From assembly GCA_030407085.1 (NCBI GenBank), contig CM059582.1, forward strand, positions 66,587,501 through 66,651,500: a DNA stretch of 64,000 nt. The letters run 5' to 3'. This document shows, in pieces, positions 22,441 through 33,850 of this stretch. The translations under genes were made by a program, and so were the position numbers. This stretch comes from Trichopria drosophilae (lineage: Eukaryota; Arthropoda; Insecta; Hymenoptera; Diapriidae). A model generated the notes under the pieces. It saw only the letters and a list, made by a program, of their open reading frames with translations. It did no database searches and was not told where the DNA came from. Position 1 is the stretch's first letter; each line of letters begins with the position of its first letter.

Positions 22441-25400
22441 TGAACGTGCGAAGGGAACCCGAGGGAAGTAAATTTAGCTTTTTTGATCCTACGAGGAAGA
22501 GCCAAGGGAAATAAACTCGACTTTTTTGAACATGCGAGGGGGACCCGGGGGAAGTCAATTTAACTTTTTTGATCCTACGGGTAAGAACCGAGGGAAGTAA
22601 ACTCGACTTATTTGAACATGCGAGTGGGACCCGGGGGAAGTCAATTTAACTTTTTTGATTCAACGGGGAAGAACCGAGGGAAGTACATTCGGCTTTTTTG
22701 AACATGCGAGTGGGATCGGAAGGAAGTAAATTTAACTTTTTTGATCCTACGAGGAAGAACCGAGGGAAGTAAATTAGACTTTTTTTAACATGCGAGTGGG
22801 ACCCGAGGGAAGTAAATCTAACTTTTTTGATCCTACGAGGAAGAACCGAGGAAAGTAAATCCGACATTTTTGAACATGCGAGGGAGAACCGAGGAAAGTT
22901 GTAGGATCAAGTTAAATTTAATTCCCCCGGGTCCCACTCGCATGTTCAAAAAAAGTCGAATTTACCTCCCTTGGTTCTTCCTCGTAGGATCAAAAGAGTT
23001 AAATTTACTTCCCTCGGGTCCCACTCGCATGTTCAAAACAGTCGAATTTATTTCCCTCGAGTGGAAGAACCGAGGGAAGTAAATTCAATTTTTTTGGACA
23101 CGCGAGTGGGACCCGAGGGAAGTAAGTTTGAATGTTTTCAACATACGAAGAAGAATCGAGGAAAGTAAATTCGACATTCTTGAACATGCGAGGGAGAACC
23201 GAGTAAAGTTGTAGGATTAAAAAAGTTAAATTTACTTCACCCGGTTCTTCCTCGTAGGATCAAAAAAGTTAAATTTACTTCCCTCGGGTCCCACTCGCAT
23301 GTTCAAAACAGTCGAATTTATTTCCCTCAAGTGGGACCCGAGGGAAATAAATTTACCTTTCTTGATCCTACAGGAAAGAACCGAGGGAAGTAAATTCGAA
23401 TTTTTTTAACATGCGAGTGGGACCCGAGAAAAGTAAATTTAACTTTTTCGATCCATCGAGGAAGAACCGAGGGAAGTAAATTCGACTTTTTTTAACATGC
23501 GAGTGGGACCCGAGGGAAGTAAATTTAACTCTTTTGATCCTACGAGGAAGAACCGAGGGAAGTAAATTCAACTTTTTTGGACACGCGAGTGGGACCCGAG
23601 GGAAGTAAATTTAACTCTTTTGATCCTACGAGGAAGAACCGAGGGAAGTAAATTCAACTTTTTTGGACACGCGAGTGGGACCCGAGGGAAGTAACTTTGA
23701 ATCTTTTCAACATACGATGAAGAATCGAGGAAAGTAAATTCGACATTCTTGAACATGCGAGGGAGAACCGAGTAAAGTTGTAGGATTAAAAAAGTTAAAT
23801 TTACTTCACGCAGTTCTTCCTCGTAGGATCAAAATAGTTAAATTTACTTCCCTCGGATCCCACTCGCATGTTCAAAAAAAGTCGAATTTACCTCCCTTGG
23901 TTCTTCCTCGTAGGATCAAAAAAGTTAAATTTACTTCCCTCGGGTCCCACACGCATGTTCAAAAAAGGCGAATTTACTTCCCTCGGCTCTTCCTCGTAGG
24001 ATCAAAAAGGTTAAATTTACTTCCCTCGGGTCCCACTCGCATGTTCAAAACAGTCGAATTTTTTCCCTCGAGTGAGACCCGAGCGAAATAAATTTAAATT
24101 TTTTGATCGTACGAGGAAGAGCCGAGGAAAGTAAATTCGCCTTTTTTGAACATGCGAGTGGGACCCGAGGGATGTAGATTTAACTTTTTTGATCCTACGA
24201 GGAAGAACCGAGGGAAGTAAATTCCACATTTTGAACATGCGAGTGGGACCCGAAGGAAGTAAGTTTTGAATCTTTTCAACATACGAAGAAGAATCGAGGA
24301 AAGTAAATTCGACATTCTTGAACATGCGAGGGAGAACCGAGTAAAGTTGTAGGATCAAAAAAGTTAAATTTACTTCACGCAGTTCTTCCTCGTAGGATCA
24401 AAATAGTTAAATTTACTTTCCTCGGATATCACTCGCATGTTCAAAAAAAGTCGAATTTACCTCCCTTGGTTCTTCCTCGTAGGATCAAAAAAGTTAAATT
24501 TACTTCTCTCGGGTCCCACTCTCATGTTCAAAACAGTCGAATTTATTTCCCTCGAGTGAGACCCGAGGGAAGTAAATTTACCTTTTTTGACCCTACAGGA
24601 AAGAACCGAGGGAAGTAAATTCGAATTTTTTTAACATGCGCGTGGGACCCGAGAGAAGTAAATTTAACTTTTTCGATCCTTCGAGGAAGAACCGAGGGAA
24701 GGAAATTCGACTTTTTTTAACATGCGAATGGGATCCGAGGAAAGTAAATTTAGCTTTTTTGATCCTACGAGGAAGAACCGAGGGAAGTAAATTCGACTTT
24801 TTTTAACATGCGAGTGGGACCCGAGGGAAGTAAATTTAACTCTTTTGATCCTACGAGGAAGAACCGAGGGAAGTAAATTCGACTTTTTTTAACATGCGAG
24901 TGGGACCCGAGGGAAGTAAATTTAACTCTTTTGATCCTACGAGGAAGAACCGAGGGAAGTAAATTCAACTTTTTTGGACACGCGAGTGGGACCCGAGGGA
25001 AGTAAGTTTGAATCTTTTCAACATACGATGAAGAATCGAGGAAAGTAAATTCGACATTCTTGAACATGCGAGGGAGAACCGAGTAAAGTTGTAGAATTAA
25101 AATAGTTAAATTTACTTCACGCAGTTCTTCCTCGTAGGATCAAAATAGTGGAATTTACTTCCCTCGGATCCCACTCGCATGTTCAAAAAAAGTCGAATTT
25201 ACCTCCCTTGGTTCTTCCTCGTAGGATCAAAAAAGTTAAATTTACTTCCCTCGGGTCCCACACGCATGTTCAAAAAAGGCGAATTTACTTCCCTCGGCTC
25301 TTCCTCGTAGGATCAAAAAGGTTAAATTTACTTCCCTCGGGTCCCACTCGCATGTTCAAAACAGTCGAATTTTTTCCCTCGAGTGAGACCCGAGCGAAAT

Positions 25401-27600
25401 AAATTTAAATTTTTTGATCGTACGAGGAAGAGCCGAGGAAAGTAAATTCGCCTTTTTTGAACATGCGAGTGGGACCCGAGGGATGTAGATTTAACTTTTT
25501 TGATCCTACGAGGAAGAACCGAGGGAAGTAAATTCCACATTTTGAACATGCGAGTGGGACCCGAAGGAAGTAAGTTTTGAATCTTTTCAACATACGAAGA
25601 AGAATCGAGGAAAGTAAATTCGACATTCTTGAACATGCGAGGGAGAACCGAGTAAAGTTGTAGGATCAAAAAAGTTAAATTTACTTCACGCAGTTCTTCC
25701 TCGTAGGATCAAAATAGTTAAATTTACTTTCCTCGGATATCACTCGCATGTTCAAAAAAAGTCGAATTTACCTCCCTTGGTTCTTCCTCGTAGGATCAAA
25801 AAAGTTAAATTTACTTCTCTCGGGTCCCACTCTCATGTTCAAAACAGTCGAATTTATTTCCCTCGAGTGAGACCCGAGGGAAGTAAATTTACCTTTTTTG
25901 ACCCTACAGGAAAGAACCGAGGGAAGTAAATTCGAATTTTTTTAACATGCGCGTGGGACCCGAGAGAAGTAAATTTAACTTTTTCGATCCTTCGAGGAAG
26001 AACCGAGGGAAGGAAATTCGACTTTTTTTAACATGCGAATGGGATCCGAGGAAAGTAAATTTAGCTTTTTTGATCCTACGAGGAAGAACCGAGGGAAGTA
26101 AATTCGACTTTTTTTAACATGCGAGTGGGACCCGAGGAAAGTAAATTTACCTTTTTGGATCCTACGAGGAAGAACCGACGGAAGTAAATTCGACTTTTTT
26201 TAACATGCGAGTGGGACCCGAGGGAAGTAAATTTAACTCTTTTGATCCTACGAGGAAGAACCGAGGGAAGTAAATTCAACTTTTTTGGACACGCGAGTGG
26301 GACCCGAGGGAAGTAAGTTTGAATCTTTTCAACATACGATGAAGAATCGAGGAAAGTAAATTCGACATTCTTGAACATGCGAGGGAGAACCGAGTAAAGT
26401 TGTAGAATTAAAATAGTTAAATTTACTTCACGCAGTTCTTCCTCGTAGGATCAAAATAGTGGAATTTACTTCCCTCGGATCCCACTCGCATGTTCAAAAA
26501 AAGTCGAATTTACCTCCCTTGGTTCTTCCTCGTAGGATCAAAAAAGTTAAATTTACTTCCCTCGGGTCCCACACGCATGTTCAAAAAAGGCGAATTTACT
26601 TCCCTCGGCTCTTCCTCGTAGGATCAAAAAGGTTAAATTTACTTCCCTCGGGTCCCACTCGCATGTTCAAAACAGTCGAATTTTTTCCCTCGAGTGAGAC
26701 CCGAGCGAAATAAATTTAAATTTTTTGATCGTACGAGGAAGAGCCGAGGAAAGTAAATTCGCCTTTTTTGAACATGCGAGTGGGACCCGAGGGATGTAAA
26801 TTTAACTTTTTTGATCCTACGAGGAAGAACCGAGGGAAGTAAATTCAACTTTTTTGAACATGCGAGTGGGACCCGAAGGAAGTAAGTTTTGAATCTTTTC
26901 AACATACGAAGAAGAATCGAGGAAAGTAAATTCGACATTCTTGAACATGCGAGGGAGAACCGAGTAAAGTTGTAGGATCAAAAAAGTTAAATTTACTTCA
27001 CGCAGTTCTTCCTCGTAGGATCAAAATAGTTAAATTTACTTTCCTCGGATATCACTCGCATGTTCAAAAAAAGTCGAATTTACCTCCCTTGGTTCTTCCT
27101 CGTAGGATCAAAAAAGTTAAATTTACTTCTCTCGGGTCCCACTCTCATGTTCAAAACAGTCGAATTTATTTCCCTCGAGTGAGACCCGAGGGAAGTAAAT
27201 TTACCTTTTTTGATCCTACAGGGAAGAACCGAGGGAAGTAAATTCGAATTTTTTTAACTTGCGCGTGGGACCCGAGAGAAGTAAATTTAACTTTTTTGAT
27301 CCTACGAGGAAGAACCGAGGGAAGTGAATTCGACTTTTTTTTAACATGCGAGTAGGATCAAAGGGAAGTAAATTTAACTTTTTTGATCCTACGACTTTCC
27401 TCGGTTCTCCCTCGCATGTTCAAAAATGTCGAATTTACTTTCCTCTTTTCTCCTTCGTATGTTGAAAAAAATTCAAAGTTACTTCCCTCGGGTCCCAGTC
27501 GCAAGTTCAAAAAATTCGACTTTACTTCCCTTGTGTCTCCTATCTATATTCAAAAAAGGCAAATATACTTCCCTCGGGTTCCCCTGTATGTACTAATAAG
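22441..27600. repeat. palindromic 43/86-bp tandem array
   Basis: The unit alternates two ~43-bp halves: GGGACCCGAGGGAAGTAAAT..., ending GATCCTACGAG, and GAAGAACCGAGGGAAGTAAA..., ending GAACATGCGAGT. Blocks switch orientation repeatedly (for example near 22890, 23060, 23215, 23340, 23770, 24070), so the array is full of long hairpins. The many short open frames here, with repeated SLGSHSHVQK- or YFPR-type peptides, are repeat translations, not genes. Confidence 0.95.
23570..27300. repeat. 1311-bp higher-order repeat, nearly three copies
   Basis: Blocks spaced exactly 1311 bp are almost identical: for example the segments at 24017-24358 and 25328-25669, at 24765-25067 and 26076-26378, and at 25148-25402 and 26459-26713. 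The third copy continues to about 27300 with more differences. This is a higher-order repeat on top of the 43/86-bp array and points to recent unequal exchange or replication slippage. Confidence 0.9.
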
Positions 27601-27883
27601 TAAAATTTAGTTTCCCGGGGGTCCTACTCTGATTAAAAAAGACAAATTTAGTTTCCACGGGATTCCATATACTAAAGTGGCGTAGCAGTGTTTTCTTGGC
27701 TGCCCCGCGCAGAATAGAAAATGTAAAATTTGTTATAAAATATCCAAAATACGGAGTTTGCAATAAATAAATGAATAAATAGATATTTATTAATATCACT
27801 GCAATAATATAATATAAAACATGTTTTTTTTATTCAAACAATTATATATACTATTTACAATATAATACAACTTTTCAGGTTCC

Positions 27884-28733
27884 TTAGTAATTAATCGAAT
27901 GCCCGTTTGCTTCTATGACTGCGTGAAGTGAGCGGTTCATAGAAGCAGATAAGGTGGTACATAAATTACGTCCACCTTCTCCTCGGAGGCTCTCCCAGCC
28001 ATTTCTCGCCCTTGCTATGACATCCTCGACGCGATGGGGCACATTCGGTCGGCATTCTCTGACGAGTTCAGACCAAACATTCTCAATAATGTTAAGGTCA
28101 GGCGACTTCGCAGGCCAGTCCAACCTCACCAGATCAGGATGATCGCGATACCACTGACGCACCACTCCGGCTCTGTGGATGCTACTGTTGTCTTCTGCGA
28201 TTGTAATTGTCGGATAATCAGGTAGGGGATACCGTTGCCTATTCGCCGGGTACAATACGCTATTTAAAAAGTTAGTGTATTGTTCCCCATTGAAATTTCT
28301 TCCGACCTCAACGAGATCGCCTACCCCATCACCCGACATCCAACCCCAGAAGGCAACAGTTTTCCTTCCGCTGGCCGTGGATGGTATCACGTTCTGTGGC
28401 CTATATCTGCTGTTGTTCAACCGCTAGACACGATATCGTCCATCCTTATCACTACTGAAGGTCTTTTCGTCCATGAAGATGACAGACCTCCATGTTTGAG
28501 CTGTCCACCCCAGATAACGGCGAGCGAATGCTTCCCTGTCGATGACGATCAGTAAGCAAGGGAAGATTTAACCGCTCCGGTAAAAGGCCCTCAGGCTGGA
28601 ACGGGTCCTCCACGACCGCTCGGACAAGCTCCTCACGCTGCTGTTCGGAAAGAAGAGGCTTACTGCCGCTGTTCCTCGAACGGAGATCGACCAAATCGTT
28701 GTCGTATCGAGAGAGCCACCGGCGCTGCAGCAT
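27884..28733 (-). pseudogene. Tc1/mariner-type DDE transposase relic
   Basis: N-terminal HTH-like sequence (LSEQQREELVRAVVEDP) lies at 28733-28452, frame-shifted pieces with FMDEKTF (first aspartate) follow, and then a 178-residue open frame has VAFWGWMSGDGVGDL, TIAEDNSSIHRAGVVRQWY (second aspartate) and WPAKSPDLNIIENVW (glutamate). By my count 35 residues separate the last two catalytic residues, so a DD35E-type rather than the DD34E of Tc1. Frameshifts disable it. Terminal repeats were not found. Confidence 0.8.
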
Positions 28734-28859
28734 TCAGCGCTTGAAGCTTAGCAAGATTTTCCTGTAAAATAAAGATATTTGTTGTTAACAATTAATAAAA
28801 ATTTCAATTAAAATATATAAAGCCAAAATGTAAAGATTTTATTCGCCTTATTTGGAATT

Positions 28860-28985
28860 TCAAAATTCTGACTTCGAATTCGTAATCAGCGACCTCGAAA
28901 ATCTCACATGCAGAGTTTATTCTACTTGCAATTAAATTAAAAATTGTTAATCAGCCATATTGGATCAGCCATTTTTAATTTGAAA
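28860..28985. repeat. copy of the 120-bp GGCCATATTGGATC repeat
   Basis: A segment with TCGTAATCAGCGACCTCGAAAA and CAGCCATATTGGATCAGCCA is a diverged copy of the repeat that makes up the arms of the Transib-like foldback at 38274-41624. Confidence 0.65.
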
Positions 28986-30782
28986 AAGATTGTTTTTTGA
29001 AAGAATAACATTCGAATCAAATTCGAAGTCGATGCTTTTTTAATTCTAGAGCGCTATATAATCTATTCGCCCTGGTAAGTATGCTCTTGGACCTATGGTG
29101 TTGAAAATGGAACTACTGATATGAGTTTTAAGAAAATACAGTAAATTTGCCTTCGATAAATCATTTTCGTATTTGCATTGCCTTCGGGATTGACAAAAAA
29201 GTGAAAAGCATATTTTTTAAATTGTTAATATTTTCGACGTCACTAAAATTTAAAACGCTGGGCAAATTTGAAAAAACATTTCTTAAGGAAAATTTGAAAA
29301 ATGCAATGTTATGAGGGAAATGGTATGAAAAATATGAAGAAGCCGAAAACGGGTGAAAAATTCAGAAAAGATAACGGGGACTTGGAAGAACATCCGGTAG
29401 GCACCAGGGTACGATTCTGGGCCTTTCGATTACCAGTAGAATAAAAATTTAAAAAAAAAAAATGTTTTTTCAAATCAGCCCAGCGTTTGGGAATCTAAAT
29501 GATTACGACGTACCGTACAGGGCGTTTGAGAAAAAATTTCATACATCTTGGAATTTACAATTAGTGCTAATACCATCAGCCGCTATTGTAGGTTATGAGC
29601 TCGCCAATTATGAATGATTAAACAAAAATATGATTTTTTCAAATATTAAAATTAGCAATTTGAAATTGAATTTCCATGTGAAATTTTATTCCTATCAAAG
29701 TTTCTTCCTACATTCCTTAATAAGATAAATCGAAAAATAGCCGTTTTAAAAAATTACTTTTTCTCTACAACTAACAAATATTTTATCGAATTCATTTATT
29801 ATTCAGGTTTGGATTTTCAATATTAATAACAATATGTAACAAAGTTAAGGATCTCATTATGTTATCTTCTTCTTCACAATAACTTTAACCCGTTTTAAAA
29901 TTCGCGGCCTTTCTTATTGCATATGATTGGTTCAAAGAAATGAATCACAACGACTGACGATTGACAGGATAATGGTTGATGGGTGACCAACCTCTAATCG
30001 AGTTTCGAACATACAAAACATTCATTTCAATGGACAATAATGTGCACAATACAATATTAAGTGATGATCTGCATACCTTCGTTGGTCTAAACGGCATATT
30101 TATTACTAGAGAAGACGTTTCCTCGTTGCACCAAAGATTTCGAAAAACGAGAATAAGATTTGACGTATACAATTGCCATTAGCTTCATGATTAAAACAAT
30201 ACATGCATCGTCATTCGTTATTTTTTTAAATTTCAGAATGAATACAAAAAAATTACATAACCTTTAATAATTATTAGTTAAAATAACTAAATTAAATAAT
30301 AAAAAAAAATAAATTAAATAATAAATTAAATTAATTAATAACCTTTAATAATTGTTAAATAATAAATTACTTGAAACAAAACTTTTAATCGTAGACATGA
30401 TAAAGAATAACAATTAAGTTACGATCTTCTCTATGTTTTGATTAAACTTTTTAATATTATTATTTTCATAGAAATTAATGAAATTTCATATCTATTTATA
30501 AAATGTAGCACTATATTTGACAATTTTCTATTCCTTATAAATATGTATTACATTTAATTGTAATGAAACAAAAAATTTACTATTGTTATGTAAAAAAATG
30601 TATTATTCCTAATTTCCATATTTTTTCTTTCAGACTTCAGAAAATAAAATATTTTACGCCGACTTCGCAAAAACATGATTATTTTATGTCAAAATATTTT
30701 ATTTTATTTTTTTTGATTACTGAAAGCATTTATGGAACACTTTGAAGTGAAATCAGTACTGAGTTTAGTTCGAATCTGTTAA
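28986..30782. other. AT-rich stretch without supported gene
   Basis: The only frame worth noting is 29979-30182 on the plus strand (about 67 codons from an ATG, with LSDDLHTFVGLNGIFITREDVSSLHQRF), which has balanced composition and is preceded by an AG. A minus-strand frame is equally open, so I do not call it. The rest is AT-rich with no signal. Confidence 0.4.
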
Positions 30783-31209
30783 GGGGGGAGGGGGGAGGGT
30801 ATACCCACAAAATCAGCTCTATGAGAAATACACCTTTAAAAAATTTGAAAAATTATTTCTTTAGTAATTTTTGACGATGAATACAGTGGTGCGAAAATAA
30901 AAAGTAGACAAAATTTTTTTTGTCCCATAAATGTTAGTTTGAAAAAAATAGCGTTTGTGAAAAAATGCTTCTACATTTTTCTAAATCAATGTAAAAATTC
31001 AAAAAAAATTAGAGTTAACATAAAAACACAAACTAAATAATTACGCATGAATATTAAAAAATTCAATTTTTTTTATAGGTGAAACAAATATTTTACACTA
31101 TTCATTTTAGCACCACTGAATTTCACGTCAAAAATTATTAAAGAAATAATTTTTTCAAATTTTTTAAAGGTGTATTTCATGGAGCTGATGTTGTGGGTTT
31201 ACCCTCCCC
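30783..31209. mobile_element. TTAA-flanked MITE (piggyBac-like)
   Basis: Inverted repeats of about 90 bp: the left begins GGGGGGAGGGGGGAGGG and continues TATACCCACAAAATCAGC; the right ends with the inverse. TTAA is present at both edges (30779-30782 and 31210-31213), the duplication made by piggyBac-type transposases. The ~230-bp AT-rich interior codes for nothing. Confidence 0.85.
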
Positions 31210-31579
31210 TTAACCTGTTGGCGGCGTCTTTACTGCACAAAATTAAAGCGCGAAAATTCGAAAATCGAAGTGACATTAGTACGTATCTGTTAAAAACTTT
31301 CAGCTTCATACACAAGAATTACCTACAATTCAAAAGGAAGTAATAAATTTTATTTACCGTTATTAATTATTTCAAAATTAATTTGATTAATTAATTTGAA
31401 TTTAGTCTACGCAACAGCAATTCGTATTGAGTTCCACTATAGAAATTGAGATTTCAATTGTTTTAAGAAGTCCATTGGAAGCTATTATCCTGATTCCGGA
31501 AACAAGTGAATCACTTCCTTCTTCAACATAATTGCGAAGAGAACAAAAATTTGTCGTCTTTAAATTAAAATAAAGTGAA

Positions 31580-32176
31580 ATGTACAAGCTTCAATTTGTT
31601 CGCGACAAAATGCTGCACAGCGAGCGAGTGCGAGAAGAGTGGTACGAAATGTACACACAACAAAAATTTGAAAAGGAGAGGAGTGCAGTTTTTAAACGTT
31701 GGGCAAAGCTGTACCGCACAGTATATGAAGACGGAAACGTATCAGGTGTCCCACACATTCTCATTTTCACTGTCATTAATTATCACGCCCACTTTTATAA
31801 TTATTAAATATTAATTTAATTTTTCAAATTTTACAGCCTCAATGTTCCTGAAATTGTGGGAGAACGTCTTCAGAAAATACAAAATTTTGGAGAAAAAATA
31901 TGACTTTCCGAGTGAAATGTGTCCGATGGAGAGGAAATTTTATAAAACCTGGACAGGAGTCATGCGACAACTCCCAATATTAAAACCTGGCACGGTAAGA
32001 AATTAAAATTCATTAGTGACTACATTTATAAGGCGCATTACAGATGAAACTATGAAAACTGTTCTATATGGTTGCAGGTCCTTTTCGATGCAGACAAAAA
32101 TTTAATGTGTCCGGTTGGGGTAGACATACCGACATACCCCCTCCTGGAATATATTTTTTTTTATACGACATGGTAA
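31580..32176 (+). CDS. three-exon gene of unknown function, ~140 aa
   Basis: Exon 1 is 31580-31745, exon 2 31837-31994 and exon 3 32078-32176. Both introns (91 and 83 bp) have GT...AG ends: CAG|GTGTCC...TTTTACAG and ACG|GTAAGA...GGTTGCAG. The frame stays open across all joins to TAA, which is strong evidence for a real gene. Exon 1 is rich in charged and aromatic residues (EEWYEMYTQQKFEKERSAVF), exon 2 begins SMFLKLWENVFRKYK, and exon 3 has LFDADKNLMCPVGVDIPTYP. There is no signal peptide and no family I recognise. It lies inside the 12.4-kb foldback, just left of a solo LTR. The ATG is chosen as the first in frame after an AT-rich leader. Confidence 0.6.
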
Positions 32177-32343
32177 TATAATTGTTTAATTACGAAATGG
32201 AATAGGAGTGGATTATTGTAAATGTACATATTCACATTAAAAATAAATTATTATAAATAATATATTATGGGTACTCCAATTATTTTGCTCTTCCTCGTAG
32301 GATCAAAAAAGTTAAATTTACATCCCTCGGGTCCCACTAGCAT

Positions 32344-33071
32344 TGTTCGGGATATAATCACAACAAAGAGTTGCTCGGAGTTGGTTAGGAGAGGGGGTCC
32401 TCCCGTTACTGGTTGAACACCCATGCATATGAGAAGGGAGTATACAGGACTCTGAGTCGCGGTTTCTAATTGTGTGTTTGGTTGAATTTCCCCGAAGTCT
32501 TGGCGCAATGGGAGATTTCCGTGAACGTATAAATAAGCCCGTTGAGGGCATTTCTAATCAGTTTATCGAGAAGATCCTAAGCGATCAGATCTCGAGCGTG
32601 TGACAGGGCTTGGGCCAAGACTGTGGGAGGTGCGGACGACTGATTGTGAACCCCGGGACGCCGCTCGGACTTGTCTGTGAGTGAGTAGTAATTATATAAA
32701 ATGATTTCAGGAACAATTAGTCGGTTAATGAATATTAATTAATATTTCCATTTATTTTCATATGTCGTTTATATATTTACATATCTGCATGCGATGTCTG
32801 GGGCAGGGCCCGCTACTCGTAGCCCCACTGACGAGTCCGAGAGCGGACCCGGGACGAAACATCAGCTAACTTGTTATAACTAGTACATGTTTACATTTGC
32901 GTGGCATTTCTTACCCGCGTTACCGGATCAGCCAACTTTTGTCTTAGAAATAGGCCACCGACGGCTTTTTCAACGATCATATCCTCTTCTCCCGGGGCCA
33001 GGGGTGCTCTCTATTTATTAACTACACTTGTGCCCTATACAGTCCACATAGGGATCCTACTTCCCAAAACA
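32344..33071 (+). mobile_element. 728-bp solo LTR carrying a hammerhead ribozyme
   Basis: The insertion starts TGTTCGGGATATAATC and ends CCCAAAACA, TG...CA as in LTRs, and is flanked by AGCAT on both sides (32339-32343 and 33072-33076), interrupting one unit of the 43/86-bp array. A TATAAATA box is at about 32528. The start sequence and 5-bp duplication suggest BEL/Pao, but without an internal region that is a guess. The hammerhead at 32793-32863 lies in its 3' third on the same strand. Confidence 0.75.
32793..32863 (+). ncRNA. hammerhead ribozyme, type III, copy 3 (intact core)
   Basis: Order: GATGT, C cleavage site, stem I TGGGGC ... GCCCCA, core CTGACGA, stem II GTCC ... GGAC, core GAAA, ACATC closing stem III. 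Every core base matches the hammerhead consensus, with a GUC cleavage triplet. Stem I is six perfect pairs with loop AGGGCCCGCTACTCGTA. Because stem III opens to the flanks it is type III. It should self-cleave after 32798 in a plus-strand transcript. Confidence 0.85.
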
Positions 33072-33076
33072 AGCAT

Positions 33077-33850
33077 GTTCAAAAAAGGCGAATTTACTTT
33101 CCTCAGCTCTTCCTCGTACGATCAAAAAATTTAAATTTACTTCCCTCGGGTGCCACTTGGGTGGGACCCGAGGGAAGTAAATTTGCCTTTTTTGATTCTA
33201 CAGGGAAGAACCGAGGGAAATAAATACGACTTTTTTGAACACGAGAGTGGGACCCGAGGGAAGTAAATTTAACTTTTTTGATTCTCCGAGGACGAACCGA
33301 GGGAAGTAAATTCGAATTTTTTTAACATGCGATTGGGACCCGAGGGAAGTAAATTTAACTTTTTTGATCCTACGAGGAAGAACCGAGGGAAGTAAATTCG
33401 ACTTTTTTGAACATGCGAGTGGGACCCGGGGGAATAGAATTTAATTTGATCCTACAACTTTCCTCGGTTCTCCCTCGCATGTTCAAAAATGTCGGATTTA
33501 CTTTCCTCCGTTCTTCCTCGTAGGATCAAAAAAGTTAAATTTACTTCCCTCCGGTCCCACTCGCATGTTCAAAAAAGCCGAATGTACTTCCCTCGGTTCT
33601 TCCCCGTTGGATCAAAAACGTTAAATTGACTTCCCCGGCTCCCACTCGCATGTTCCAATAAGTCGAGTTTACTTCCCTCGGTTCTTCCCCGTAGGATCAA
33701 AAAACTTAAATTGACTTCCCCCGGGTCCCCCTCGCATGTTCAAAAAAGTCGAGTTTACTTCCCTTGGCTCTTCCTCGTAGGATCAAAAAAGCTAAATTTA
33801 CTTCCCTCGGGTTCCCTTCGCACGTTCAAAAATGTCAAATTTACTTACGT
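33077..33850. repeat. 43/86-bp array, right arm
   Basis: The same repeat as the left array, shorter, with an orientation switch near 33160 and another near 33440-33460. Last units match the start of the left array in inverted order. Confidence 0.9.

Noticed and set aside
22441..27600. CRISPR array
   Set aside because: Units are contiguous and inverted without unique spacers, and the context is eukaryotic.
22646..27610. Many 60-113 codon open frames with repeated peptides
   Set aside because: They are translations of the 43/86-bp array, occur on both strands in parallel and vanish outside the repeat.
29945..30182. Opposed open frames of about 70 codons
   Set aside because: Both strands are equally open and there is no splice or homology support for either.
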